Positions 43,454-52,765 of a stretch of DNA of 64,000 nucleotides are shown piece by piece (the stretch's first letter is position 1; each line of letters opens with the position of its first letter). This DNA is from Geobacillus sp. 46C-IIa. Lineage in GTDB: Bacteria > Bacillota > Bacilli > Bacillales > Anoxybacillaceae. The DNA lies in contig NZ_CP061474.1 of NCBI RefSeq assembly GCF_014679505.1, forward strand, positions 1,828,001 to 1,892,000. The letters run 5' to 3'. The notes beneath the pieces are model-generated. The model was not told the origin of the DNA. It made no database searches and saw nothing but the letters and a program-made list of their open reading frames with translations. The position numbers were made by a program, and so were the translations under genes.

Positions 43454-44779
43454 ATGAGGACAAAGGCAAGCGGAATGATGACATGGCGGCAGCTGGCGCT
43501 GTTTGGCGCCGGCTGCACGGTAGGAACGGGATTTTTTCTTGGCTCCGGCCTTGCCATCGAACAAGGCGGACCGACGGTGGTGGCGGCGTTTTTCATCGCG
43601 GCTGCCAGCGCTTATATTGTGTTTGAGCTGCTCGCCGGCATGACCGCCGCCGACCCGGAAGCCGGATCGTTCCGCTCGTACGCGAAAAAAGCATACGGGC
43701 CGTGGGCCGGGTTTAGCTGCGGATGGGCCTATTGGTGTTCTGAACTGCTTATCATGGGCAGCCAGCTTACAGCTCTCGCCATTTTTTCTCGGTTTTGGTT
43801 TCCGGTGGTGCCGCTCTGGCTGTTCGCGGCCGGGTATGCCGCGCTTGGTCTTATTGTCCTGTTTTTCGGGACCACCCTGCTCAGCTGAATCGAACACGCG
43901 CTCGGCGCCGTGAAACTTATGGCGGTCGCCGGCTTTGTGGCGCTCGCTATGGCGATCGCCGCCGGTTTCACCGGCAACGGGGCCGCCTCGTTTCCCAATC
44001 GGGCGGAAGACTGGATGCCAAATGGGGCGCGCGGCTCTTGGAGCGCCCTGATTTATGCCTTTTACGCGTTTGGAGGGCTCGAAGTGTTGGCGCTTATGGC
44101 TGTGCGCCTTCGCGACCCGGGCGAAGCGCCGAAAGCCGGCAAAACGATGCTCGCCGTCCTGGCCATCTTGTACATTTCTGCCCTTGGCCTGTCGTTGCTT
44201 ATCGTGCCGCATGCCGCTTTTAGCGGAAAAGAAAGCCCGTTTGTGACCGCCGTTCACTGGCACAGGCTTCCTCTGTTTTCGCATTTGTTCAACGCTGTAT
44301 TTATCATTGCCGGCTTTTCGACGATGATCGCTTCGCTGTTTGCGGTGATGACGATGATCACAGTGCTGGCTGAGGACGGCGATGCCCCGAGATGTTTCGC
44401 AGCCAAGCATAAACGAACGCTCACCTCGCCGGCGTTCCATCTGACCGCGGCCGGGCTGCTTTTGTCCGTTATCTTGGCGCTTGTTATGCCGGCGCGTTTG
44501 TATGAGTACATCACCTCCGCAGCCGGATTGTTGCTGCTGTATAATTGGCTGTTCATTTTATCGTTTGCCCCGCGCCTGCTGCCGCTTGGCCGGACCGGGC
44601 GCTGGAAGCGGCAGGCGGCGTTTTTGTTCATTTTTCTTGCCGTCAGCGGCACTGTTATTGACCGTGAGATTCGTCCCGGCTTTTTCATTAGCCTCGCATT
44701 GGTTGCAGCGATCGCTTTTGCCGCGTTCATCCGCATCCGAAAGGCGGTGCGGCGCCGGCTCGCCCGGCTGCAGCCTTAA
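43454..44779 (+). pseudogene. Amino acid permease (APC superfamily) with in-frame TGA
   Basis: Read through, a 441-codon APC permease with about twelve hydrophobic helices; the helix 1 loop shows GCTVGTGFFLGSGLAI (about 20-35), the G-x-G-T/I-G-x-G substrate motif. The frame is broken once at TGA 43886-43888 (LLS-stop-IEHALGAVKLMA); coding resumes in the same frame and reads as the normal loop between helices 4 and 5. ATG at 43454 follows AAGGGAAG. The two halves alone would be non-functional fragments. CGA or TGG to TGA is the simplest explanation; sequencing error is the alternative. YbxG/YvbW-like in type. Confidence 0.8.
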
Positions 44780-44821
44780 GGAAAGGCTGCGGCTTCGGGC
44801 GATAAGCCAAGCAGTTTTCGT

Positions 44822-45451
44822 CTATGCCCAAAATGATTGCACCCCTTGCCAGCCAAAATACAAGCCGAATCCAACGAGTACGATGCCTGAGAGGAGCGAT
44901 GCTGCAGCCAACACATTCGCGGTGACATGGCGGCGAAATCCCCCGGCAGCCGCCGCCAGTGCCATATCCCATAAAACGACGCCAACCAAAATTGTTGCCG
45001 TGCGCCAGATCACTTGCCCTTCTCCCCCGCCGGCAGCCGCCATCTGTGCCAGCACTGACCCGTACACACCGAGCCAAAATAAAATCGACAGCGGGTTAAG
45101 CAGTGAAAGAAGAAAGCTGGCCAACCATGATCCAAACGCCGATTCTGTTTTCCGCTCTTGACGGATCGTAACCGCATGGGCGTTCCAGACGCTTTCCGCG
45201 CCGGTGTAAAGAAGGACAAAGGCGCCGAACAGCGAAAGGAATGTTTGCACGATCGGCTCCTTCGCCCATTCGCCGATGCCGAAATAGACAAGCGCAATGT
45301 ATACGAGATCGGCCGTCACCGCCCCGAGTCCAAACAGCCACGCCGGGATAAATCCGCCGCGCATGCCGCGGTCAAGCTGTGCAGCATTGACCGGGCCGAT
45401 CGGCGCCGCCAGCGACAGCCCTAACACAAGATCTCGAATAAACGTTTCCAT
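44822..45451 (-). CDS. LysE-family amino acid exporter
   Basis: About 209 residues, six hydrophobic helices, the LysE/RhtB layout. The N-terminal GLSLAAPIGPVNAAQLDRGMRGGF (about 8-31) carries the conserved GPxN/GPV motif with the family's PG/GP turn, and LLSLLNPLSILFWLGVYG (about 110-127) the internal NP motif. It exports small amino acids or related metabolites. ATG at 45449-45451 follows AAGGAGGAAAG. It lies convergent to the decayed permease gene, 42 bp apart. Confidence 0.88.
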   Translation of the reverse strand: METFIRDLVLGLSLAAPIGPVNAAQLDRGMRGGFIPAWLFGLGAVTADLVYIALVYFGIGEWAKEPIVQTFLSLFGAFVLLYTGAESVWNAHAVTIRQERKTESAFGSWLASFLLSLLNPLSILFWLGVYGSVLAQMAAAGGGEGQVIWRTATILVGVVLWDMALAAAAGGFRRHVTANVLAAASLLSGIVLVGFGLYFGWQGVQSFWA

Positions 45452-45590
45452 CCTTTCCTCCTTCCTGCCATTGTCCAATACATTGTATTCGTCGGCTCGC
45501 CGCTGTACAACTCATTTTCCGTGCAGTGACGCCGCGAATATCGTCATGTCGGAACGCGCACGTTATTTATAACAGATTGGAGGGATCGAG

Positions 45591-45839
45591 ATGAACGAAC
45601 GGGTAAACGAGGCCGTTCGCGCCGTCGAACAAGCGCGCGCGGCCGTTGAAGAGGCGCAGGCGGGCAACAGCGCAGCGAACTTGCAGCGAGCCAACCAGCA
45701 GCTGCAAGCCGCGAGCCAGATTCTAGCCGCCGCCCGCGAACAAGCGGCGCAAGCAGGCAGCTCCATGCCGCCCGAACTCGAGCGCGCCGCTGCCATGCTC
45801 CGCCGCTTATACGAAACGGAACAGTCGCTCCGCTTATAG
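45591..45839 (+). CDS. Small alanine/glutamine-rich helical protein, unknown
   Basis: 82 residues with no recognisable family. The whole chain is a probable amphipathic helix or coiled coil (VRAVEQARAAVEEAQAGN, LQRANQQLQAASQILAAAREQ), no Cys, no membrane segment, very rich in A/Q/E/R. ATG at 45591 follows GGAGGGATC. Monocistronic, with a terminator about 120 bp downstream. Composition recalls small spore-associated helical proteins, but no identification can be made. Confidence 0.68.
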   Translation: MNERVNEAVRAVEQARAAVEEAQAGNSAANLQRANQQLQAASQILAAAREQAAQAGSSMPPELERAAAMLRRLYETEQSLRL

Positions 45840-45958
45840 CGTTGTTGTCTGACGCAAGCCGCTCCTGTCAGCGGACTATAGGAAACATAGAGAAGTTAGC
45901 GACCGGGCCATCGAAGCGCCCGTTTCCTCCAAAAAACGCGTGCCAAAAGCAGAAAATG

Positions 45959-45995
45959 CCAGCCAGCTCGCTATGACTGGCTGGATCTTTTTATC
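45959..45995 (+). terminator. Terminator downstream of the 82-aa helical protein
   Basis: CCAGCCAG and CTGGCTGG (8-bp perfect stem, 10-nt loop) followed by ATCTTTTT. Confidence 0.8.
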
Positions 45996-46027
45996 TCCCA
46001 GACCCCTTCTTTCCGCTGGGGGGCTGA

Positions 46028-47548
46028 TCACGTCATCGAAGCCAGCACAGCCGGCAAAGCATCAATCACATCCGACGCCAGTACATCCCATGGAGAATGG
46101 CCGTGTTGAACAAGCCAATCAGCGGCCTTTCCATGCACGAAAACAGCATTGCTCACCGCCGGCTGCACCGCCTCATGCTGCAACAAAAACGCCGCAACGA
46201 TGCCAGTCAGCACATCGCCGCTTCCCCCTTTCGCCAACGCCGGGTTGCCGGTCGCGTTCACATATTGCGCCCCGTCCGGCGCCGTGACAATCGTATACGG
46301 CCCTTTTAAGACGACGTACACACCGTATTCCATCGCCAGTCGCTTCGATACGCCAAAGCGGTCATGCTCCACCTCGCGAACGGAACGATGGACGATGCGC
46401 GCCATCTCCCCGGGATGCGGAGTAATGACCGTCGGCGCGTTCCGTCCGCGCACCCGCTCAGCGTAGTCGTCCCAAAAAAACAAGGCATCTGCATCAATAA
46501 CAAGCGGCACTGGCTGGCGCACAAGTTCGTTCACTAAGCGGCGCACGCCGTCTGTCCGGCCCATTCCCGGACCGATGGCCATCGCATCAATGTCAAGTCC
46601 GTCCCAATCGGCCGCGCCGGCAAATGCGCCATCCTCTGCCGGCCATAATCGGCACATCGCCTCCGGCACGCGGTTGGCCGCCGCCTCGTACACCGTTTCC
46701 GGAACCGCCATCGTCACAAGACCAGCACCGCTGCGAAGCGCCGCTTTCGCCGTCATCGCCACCGCTCCGCTCATCACCTTGGATCCGCCGACAATGAGCA
46801 GCTTGCCGTGCGTTCCTTTATGCGATGACCGCGTTCGTTTCGGCATCGTCCGCACTACATCGCTCTGTTCCCACAAAAACCGGGCAGCCGCCTTCGCCTG
46901 CACCGCTACGGGCGGAATGCCAATATCGACAACAGCGATCTCTCCGTAATAATCGGCCGCCGGAAACGTATACGCCCCAAGCTTCGGGCATTGGATCGTG
47001 AGCGTGACATCAGCGCAAACGGCGGTGCTGACATCACCGCCGTCAGCCGGCACCCCGCTCGGCACATCGATCGCGTATACCGTTGCGGACGTGCGGTTCA
47101 CTTGTTCAATGATTTCTTTGTACGGTGAGCGCACGTCCCCTTTGACGCCAATGCCAAGGAGCGCGTCAACGATGGCGTCGTAATGCGGCACGCGCGCCGC
47201 AAACGCCCGTTCATTGCCCTCATAAGGCAGCCACGAATAGCCGGACCGCTCGTACACCTCAAGCGCCATGCGCGCCGCCCCTTTCACCTTTTCCCGCGGC
47301 GGGATGAGCCAGACATCGGTTTCATAGCCACAACTTTTCAACATGCGCGCGATGACGAATCCGTCGCCGCCGTTATTGCCCGTCCCGGCGAGCACCGCGA
47401 CCCTATGAGCGCGCGAGATCCGCTCTTTCAGCGCCCGAAACAGCGCCTGTCCGGCGTTTTCCATCAGCGAGTCGTCGCGAATGCCGATCCGCTCTGCCAC
47501 TTCCCGGTCAATGGCATACATTTCATCAGCTGTTACGATCGAAATCAT
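46028..47548 (-). CDS. nnr: Bifunctional NAD(P)HX epimerase / ADP-dependent dehydratase (NnrE-NnrD)
   Basis: About 506 residues. N-terminal YjeF_N domain (about 10-210) with LAGTGNNGGDGFVIARML, the epimerase site; C-terminal ribokinase-like dehydratase (about 225-500) with GPGMGRTDGV, TPHPGEMARI and ALAKGGSGDVLTGIVAAFLLQ. It repairs hydrated NADH and NADPH, a lesion favoured at high temperature. ATG at 47546-47548 (MISIVTADEM) has AAAGGGGA at 7 nt; ATG two codons earlier is too close to it. The longer open frame to 47815 overlaps an opposite-strand gene remnant and is not used. Confidence 0.93.
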   Translation of the reverse strand: MISIVTADEMYAIDREVAERIGIRDDSLMENAGQALFRALKERISRAHRVAVLAGTGNNGGDGFVIARMLKSCGYETDVWLIPPREKVKGAARMALEVYERSGYSWLPYEGNERAFAARVPHYDAIVDALLGIGVKGDVRSPYKEIIEQVNRTSATVYAIDVPSGVPADGGDVSTAVCADVTLTIQCPKLGAYTFPAADYYGEIAVVDIGIPPVAVQAKAAARFLWEQSDVVRTMPKRTRSSHKGTHGKLLIVGGSKVMSGAVAMTAKAALRSGAGLVTMAVPETVYEAAANRVPEAMCRLWPAEDGAFAGAADWDGLDIDAMAIGPGMGRTDGVRRLVNELVRQPVPLVIDADALFFWDDYAERVRGRNAPTVITPHPGEMARIVHRSVREVEHDRFGVSKRLAMEYGVYVVLKGPYTIVTAPDGAQYVNATGNPALAKGGSGDVLTGIVAAFLLQHEAVQPAVSNAVFVHGKAADWLVQHGHSPWDVLASDVIDALPAVLASMT

Positions 47549-47732
47549 GGCCATTCCCCTTTCCACTTCCAAGCTATGTTTAGTGTACAATTTTTCCAAG
47601 CGAAAGACGAGTACAACAAGTGAAACGATGCGCCGCCGCACAGGCGGTGTTTTCTTCTGTAGACGATGGGATGAAAAAAGCAGTATAGCAGAAGTGTTCC
47701 GTTTCATTTCATTCCAAAAGAGGCGACCAACG

Positions 47733-48302
47733 TTGATATACATCGAAAAAGGACGCCGCGAATACATCAAAGCAAGCGTATCATTATTCTTTGGCGGCTT
47801 TGCGACGCTCCACAATTACATCGGCTTTTTGTTAAGTGAACCGCCGTACTCGTTCCGCCAGTCAGTGCTCGGGTTTTTATTTATTGTGTATATCTTTGGC
47901 AGCTTCAGCTCCGTCTATATGGGACGGAAGGCAGATGTGTACGGCCATGCGCGCCCCCTTCTCCTTTCGGTAGCTGCAACAGCACTTGGGGCGTTTGTCA
48001 CGCTCGCCCCTTCGGCGGTCGTAAAAATAGCCGGCCTGGCGCTGTTTACGTTCGGCTTTTTCGGCTGCCATTCAATTGCAAGCGTTTGGATTGGCGAACG
48101 GACGCGTATCCATAAAGCCCAAGCGTCCTCCTTATATCTTCTTCTCTGTTATTTAGGATCCAGCCTCGCCGGAACGGCCGGCAGCTACGTTTGCGCTCAC
48201 TTTCATTGGGGCGGCGTCATCGCCCTTGTTTTGGCATTGCTTGCCTTCTCCTATCCATTCATCCAGTTTACAGAAAAACGGCGGCCATCGCATGGGAGAT
48301 GA
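47733..48302 (+). pseudogene. C-terminal half of a YnfM-like MFS transporter
   Basis: About 189 residues from a weak TTG start (GAGGCG before it). The sequence matches the second half of a 12-helix MFS protein: six hydrophobic segments, the inter-helix motif SSVYMGRKADVYG (cf. G-x-x-x-D/R-x-x-G loops), and GFFGCHSIASVWIGERT. MFS transporters run to about 400 residues; the first six helices are absent and only about 180 bp separates this from the nnr start. I read it as a truncated gene, though six-helix half proteins exist. Confidence 0.68.
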
Positions 48303-48314
48303 CCGCCGCTTCGC

Positions 48315-48710
48315 TTACGGTTGCTTCGTAATGACTTGCAGTCCAAATTGCAGGCAATCTTCACAAATTGCGGCCAGCGGCCCGTTGACAAGCCGCGGCT
48401 TTTCTTTCAAGCAAAACGAACAGCGGCCGTCGCGGGCTTCTTGCGCTTCGAGCGCCAAAGCCTCTTCCAGCTTTTCGAGCGGGAAGACGGAGAGCGCTTC
48501 GTACACGTTATCAAGCAAATGGCCATCAATATACCCGCATTTTCCTCCCCAACGCAACGCCGTCAATTTCGCCGCCACGGCCATCCCTTCGTAAAACCGG
48601 CGGCGGGCTTCGTCCCCGCTTTGTTCAGCCATCGCTGCGACCTCATCGGCAAACCGTTCCAACGCCGCGGTCGTGCATTCATCGAGCCACCTTGTTGTTC
48701 CGCTTGTCAT
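48315..48710 (-). CDS. Unknown protein with a C-terminal ClpX-like zinc finger, 131 aa
   Basis: 131 residues. The last third (about 97-119) is CSFCLKEKPRLVNGPLAAI then CEDC: C-x2-C-x15-C-x2-C with spacing and flanking hydrophobics like the zinc-binding domain of ClpX (C-x2-C-x18-C-x2-C, VxLVAGPxxxICDEC). The N-terminal 90 residues are helical and unrelated to ClpX; there is no AAA+ domain. ATG at 48708-48710 follows GGGGGAGATC. No operon partner is obvious. It could be an adaptor that competes for ClpX zinc-domain contacts, which is speculation. Confidence 0.7.
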   Translation of the reverse strand: MTSGTTRWLDECTTAALERFADEVAAMAEQSGDEARRRFYEGMAVAAKLTALRWGGKCGYIDGHLLDNVYEALSVFPLEKLEEALALEAQEARDGRCSFCLKEKPRLVNGPLAAICEDCLQFGLQVITKQP

Positions 48711-48768
48711 GATCTCCCCCCTTGTTTCTTTCCCTTTTCAATACGACAAACGGATCGGTTTTCCTTCT

Positions 48769-49173
48769 TCACCGCGGCAATTCGTCTAGAAAACGGGCGC
48801 GCAGCTCAGGGAGCGGCAGCGGACAGCGATTTTGCCGGCGGATAAGGCGGTGGCGTCGGACAGCGATTTGGTCATACACAAAGTCGCGGAACGGCCGCGG
48901 AACGAGAAACCCAGCTGCGGCCAGCCCCTTCCATGGCCAGGCCAGACGCCGGCCGATGCGCAACACGGCGTCCGACTTGACATAATAGCAGCCGTCTTCG
49001 ATGAGGACGACCGTGTCTCCCGCCGGCATGTTCCCTCTTTCCAACAACGCCCGGCCGACGGCGCTTTGCTGCGAGGCAAAGCGGAATGCCGCCTTCCGGT
49101 CGCGGACGGCAATCCAGTGCACACTTGCATGACAAAACAAGCAGTCGCCATCAAACAAAATGATCGGGGACAT
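48769..49173 (-). CDS. DCC-family thiol-disulfide oxidoreductase (DUF393, YuxK-like)
   Basis: 134 residues. N-terminal ILFDGDCLFCHASVHWIAVRDR (about 5-26) holds the DGxCxxC motif that names the family; thioredoxin-like fold of about 120 residues. Probably a dithiol/disulfide redox protein, partner unknown. ATG at 49171-49173 follows GGGAGGGAAGAGGG. It is the gene following the SRAP gene on the minus strand, 15 bp apart, so they share transcription. Confidence 0.88.
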   Translation of the reverse strand: MSPIILFDGDCLFCHASVHWIAVRDRKAAFRFASQQSAVGRALLERGNMPAGDTVVLIEDGCYYVKSDAVLRIGRRLAWPWKGLAAAGFLVPRPFRDFVYDQIAVRRHRLIRRQNRCPLPLPELRARFLDELPR

Positions 49174-49188
49174 CCCTCTTCCCTCCCG

Positions 49189-49857
49189 TTATCGGCTGTT
49201 GACCGGCTCAATGCAGGCGCTGACATCGTTTTTCGGCGAATTGACCAGCGGCGACACTTCGTACATTCGCATTCGCTCGCTCGGATACGGCTGCAGGAAC
49301 GTTTTCAAATACTCGCTGTCATCCAAGCTCGGATCAAGCCAGTCGCCATGCCGCTCGGAAGGCAGAATGACCGGCATCCGATCGTGAATGGCGGCGACAA
49401 GTTCATTCGCCTTTGTCGTGATGATCGTGCACGTCTCCAGCGGCCCGCTCGGCCCATCCCAGCGCTCCCACAGCCCGGCGAACGCAAACGGCGCGCCCGC
49501 TGCGAGCGTAAACCGATACGGCACTTTTTTCTCCCCCTCTTTTCTCCACTCGTAAAATCCATCGGCTACAATCAAACAGCGCCGCCGCTTGAACGCATGG
49601 CGAAAACTTGCCTTCTCATCCACGGTTTCCGACCGGGCGTTGATCATCTTGGCGCCGATGCGAACGTCTTTCGCCCAAAACGGCACAAGCCCCCAGCGCA
49701 TCATTTTCCCGACTCGCTCCCCTTCTTCCACAACAACTGTCAGCACTTCTTGGCTCGGGGCGATGTTAAACCGCGGGGCGAGCGGGCCTTGATACCGAAA
49801 ACAAAACAGCGCTTGCAGCGCTTCCAAATCAGCCGTTAACGTAAACCGGCCGCACAT
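49189..49857 (-). CDS. SRAP/HMCES-type abasic site processing protein (YedK/YoaM-like)
   Basis: About 222 residues. Starts MCGRFTL, so Cys2 becomes N-terminal after Met removal and forms the thiazolidine crosslink with abasic sites in single-stranded DNA. Other landmarks: RFNIAPSQEV (about 31-40), MINARSETVDEKASFRHAFKRRRCLIVADGFYEW (about 74-107) and HDRMPVILP (H about 162). The frame stays open to 49866, but ATG at 49855-49857 follows AAGGAGTGA and makes the cysteine second. Upstream of the DCC gene on the same strand. Confidence 0.93.
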   Translation of the reverse strand: MCGRFTLTADLEALQALFCFRYQGPLAPRFNIAPSQEVLTVVVEEGERVGKMMRWGLVPFWAKDVRIGAKMINARSETVDEKASFRHAFKRRRCLIVADGFYEWRKEGEKKVPYRFTLAAGAPFAFAGLWERWDGPSGPLETCTIITTKANELVAAIHDRMPVILPSERHGDWLDPSLDDSEYLKTFLQPYPSERMRMYEVSPLVNSPKNDVSACIEPVNSR

Positions 49858-49950
49858 GGCATTCACTCCTTGATTCGTTGATCCACGCTATCTCCATCTC
49901 CCGTTTCTTCCATTATAATAAAAAGCGGCCGAATACGAATGGCGTCCGCC

Positions 49951-50886
49951 TTAAGAAGAAGTGTTTTCCAATGAGCGCAAAAATGTGAACACTCGTTCAA
50001 TATACTCATCGCCGTAGAGGGAAAAACTTTTCACATGATCGGCTTTTTCCGTCAACCATAGTTGAAAGACATCTGAATGAGTACGGTGCAACTTCACACT
50101 TTCTTCGTATGGGATCGAACGGTCGTCTTTGCTGTGGATGAACAAAATCGGCCTCGGCGCTACACGATCCACCGCACGAATAGGGGAAGACAAGTCTAAA
50201 TCAAGATCCGCCAGCGCGGGAACAATCGCTAAAATCAAATACGTAAACGGCACATCGGGCAAATGCGTCCATACCGGCATGTTGGCGCGTAAATACGATT
50301 CGAGGTCGCTGAACGGGCTGTCGGCAATCACCCCGCGAACATCACCGTCCTCTGCCGCCGCCAAAATCGATGTCGCCGCCCCCATTGAAACGCCGTATAA
50401 GGCGACCGGTTCGCGGTAGTGTTGCTTCGCGTAATCGATGACGCCGAGCAAGTCGTCCTTCTCTTTGACGCCGATCGTAATCATGTCCCCTTCCGATTCA
50501 CCGCTCGCACGGAAATCGAACAAAATGACACGATACCCTTCAGACACGAACCGCTTGGCGAGCGGCAAAAACGGAACGTTTTCTTGAATGCGGTTGCCGG
50601 CATATCCGTGGGCAAAAACGACCGTCATGCGCGCCGGTTTCTGCGGTGAAATGATCCAGCCTTTGAGCCTCGTCTCCCCGTCTTTGCTGATAAAGGTGGC
50701 ATTTTCATATGTCATCCCGTAATCATGAGGCGTCTCGGTAATCGGCTGGCGCTCTTTATGGGTCAGCTGCCAGCCAACATAAACGGACACCCCGATGCAA
50801 GCCAACACTCCGAGCGCCACAATCGTCAATGATAACGGAACCCATACGCGCTGTAGCAGACGGTGTGGTGTGCGTCCTAATTCCAT
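49951..50886 (-). CDS. Membrane-anchored alpha/beta hydrolase
   Basis: 311 residues. One N-terminal transmembrane helix (about 14-38), then an alpha/beta hydrolase domain: oxyanion region VVFAHGYAGNR (about 90-100), nucleophile elbow GVSMGAATS (Ser about 167), Asp in FIHSKDDRSIPYEE (about 252) and His in TEKADHVKSF (about 283). This is the YkuA/BAAT-like serine hydrolase layout with the catalytic domain outside the cytoplasm. Substrate is not predictable; peptidase, esterase or thioesterase are all possible. ATG at 50886; 37 bp past the antiporter stop on the same strand. Confidence 0.87.
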   Translation of the reverse strand: MELGRTPHRLLQRVWVPLSLTIVALGVLACIGVSVYVGWQLTHKERQPITETPHDYGMTYENATFISKDGETRLKGWIISPQKPARMTVVFAHGYAGNRIQENVPFLPLAKRFVSEGYRVILFDFRASGESEGDMITIGVKEKDDLLGVIDYAKQHYREPVALYGVSMGAATSILAAAEDGDVRGVIADSPFSDLESYLRANMPVWTHLPDVPFTYLILAIVPALADLDLDLSSPIRAVDRVAPRPILFIHSKDDRSIPYEESVKLHRTHSDVFQLWLTEKADHVKSFSLYGDEYIERVFTFLRSLENTSS

Positions 50887-50923
50887 TGCGTTCTCCCCTC
50901 ATTGGTATTGATCTCTATCATTT

Positions 50924-52765
50924 TTATGCTTTCTCCAGCCGATGGCGCAACTGCTCGACATATTCGCCCGAACCTGTCACAATCAGCCGGTCGCCTTTTT
51001 GCAATTCCGTATCGCCATGAGGAACGATAAATTCGTTTTCGCGGAAAATGCGGACAATAATACAGTCGCCCATAAATGGGAAGCGACGGAGTGGAATCCC
51101 GTCATAATCCGGATTATTCATGGCCACTTCATGCAGTGTTGTATCTTTGTTGATCATCATCCGCGCCACCCTTGGGGATTCGATGGATGCCCGCAACATC
51201 GAACTAGTCGAGCGGAGAACGGATAACACTTCAATGCCCTCGTCGTTCAACCGTTCCACTTGTTTCGGGCTTTCTGCAAGCACCAAAATTCGCCCAACCC
51301 CTTGTTCCTTCGCAGCCAGCGCCACATCAGCGTTCACCTTCTCATTGCCAGTCCAAGCGACAACAATGTCAGCCGCAAACGCTCCCTGCTCTTCCAACGT
51401 TTCCTTTGTGTAATCAGCGATGCGAACGATGGAGAAAACGTCGGCCGCTCCCGTTCGCTCCATGTCTTCCCGCTTCGCATGAAACAGCCTTACGTCGTAT
51501 CGATGCAAATCAAGCTCCCGGGCAGCCGCCAAAGTAAACTGATTCACTCCGATGAGGGATACGTCGATTTTCCCTTCGTCTTTCGGGCGAACAAACCATT
51601 TTTTAAACAAAATCGGTGCAACAATGCTAGACAAAACAGCTACTAAAACAAGCGCCCCTTCCATCGTCTCATCGATCATCCCGATCCGTTTGGCGATGGC
51701 AGCTGCCGCAATGACAAGCGACAATGTCGACACAAGCAAAAACGAGGCAGCCAACGTCATTTTCGTATCATACCAAATACGGAGCAAAAAAACGGGGACG
51801 ACTTTCGATACGACCAGCGCCAAAAAAAGAAGCGGAATCATCATTAAAATCGTTGGTTCGGTGATGAGCGAACGTAAATTCAAATCAACACCGACCATGA
51901 CAAAGAAGATCGGGATGAGAAAACCGTAGCCAAACGAATCAAGCTGGTGGCGCAACTCCTTATTCGGCGACAACAGTGAAACGAGCACCCCGGCTAAAAA
52001 TGCTCCTAAAATGTTCTCTGCACCAAACGTTTCGGACAATGCGACGAGCACAATCATCAAAGTAAATACCGCTCGGGTCCCAATTTGAACCGTTCCCTTG
52101 GCCATTGTCTCGACAAACGATCGTCTCTTAAAGTGTTTTCCAACGAAATAAAACACAACCCCGCAAGCAAATAGGCCAAGCAACAGCCATGTACTTCCGT
52201 GTTCAGGCTCATAAAGCGAAACGAATACAGCCAGCAAAATCATCGTCGCTAAATCAGCGATCACCGCAATAAGTAAAATGGCCTGCCCAATCGTCGTCTC
52301 CATCAAGTTGGTATCTTTTAACGTCGGCACAACGACCCCAAGGGAAATCGTTGAAATGATGAGCGTCATGAAAAATGCGTTGTCTATATAACCAAAGACG
52401 ACAAACAAATAAGAAAGGCCGTACGACAAAGCAAAAATCGCCACAAAAATGAGTGGAGCAATTATAAACGGATTCGGTTCTTTTCGCTGTTTGCTGGCTG
52501 TTTTCGGTTGATTGGCAAACATCGAAAAGTCAATTTCCAGCCCACTCAAAAACATTAAAAATAAAAAACCAAGCGTAGACAACGTCTTAATCCACATGTC
52601 CGGCTGTACAAGATCAAAGCCCGTTTTTCCGATCACAATGCCAACGAGAATTTCCGCCACCACGACCGGAATCACTTGCAGCCGAAGCCGGTTTAATACA
52701 ATGGGCGTCAAAAACGCCGCAACAACAACAATCAATAACGAAGTGAGCGATGACTGTTCGGCCAT
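50924..52765 (-). CDS. CPA2-family cation/proton antiporter with TrkA domains
   Basis: About 613 residues. Twelve or thirteen helices of the Na+/H+ exchanger fold (about 10-395), then a TrkA-N (RCK) domain (about 415-525) and TrkA-C domain (about 530-610) that bind nucleotides or c-di-AMP-like ligands in KefB/KhtU/AmhT relatives. The helix 2-3 loop LFLMFLSGLEIDF (about 70-82) is a family signature. Probably a regulated K+ or Na+ efflux system. The Rossmann glycine motif of the TrkA-N domain is degenerate (GVNQFT). ATG at 52763-52765 follows AAAGGGGA. Confidence 0.88.
   Translation of the reverse strand: MAEQSSLTSLLIVVVAAFLTPIVLNRLRLQVIPVVVAEILVGIVIGKTGFDLVQPDMWIKTLSTLGFLFLMFLSGLEIDFSMFANQPKTASKQRKEPNPFIIAPLIFVAIFALSYGLSYLFVVFGYIDNAFFMTLIISTISLGVVVPTLKDTNLMETTIGQAILLIAVIADLATMILLAVFVSLYEPEHGSTWLLLGLFACGVVFYFVGKHFKRRSFVETMAKGTVQIGTRAVFTLMIVLVALSETFGAENILGAFLAGVLVSLLSPNKELRHQLDSFGYGFLIPIFFVMVGVDLNLRSLITEPTILMMIPLLFLALVVSKVVPVFLLRIWYDTKMTLAASFLLVSTLSLVIAAAAIAKRIGMIDETMEGALVLVAVLSSIVAPILFKKWFVRPKDEGKIDVSLIGVNQFTLAAARELDLHRYDVRLFHAKREDMERTGAADVFSIVRIADYTKETLEEQGAFAADIVVAWTGNEKVNADVALAAKEQGVGRILVLAESPKQVERLNDEGIEVLSVLRSTSSMLRASIESPRVARMMINKDTTLHEVAMNNPDYDGIPLRRFPFMGDCIIVRIFRENEFIVPHGDTELQKGDRLIVTGSGEYVEQLRHRLEKA

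Noticed and set aside
43886..43888. TGA as selenocysteine in the permease
   Set aside because: APC permeases are not selenoproteins, no SECIS-like hairpin follows directly, and nothing in the window supports selenocysteine use. A nonsense mutation is simpler.
43319..44440. 373-codon minus-strand open frame
   Set aside because: It is antisense to the permease and GNAT genes, Arg/His-rich, with no ribosome binding site or recognisable domain: a shadow of GC-rich codon use.
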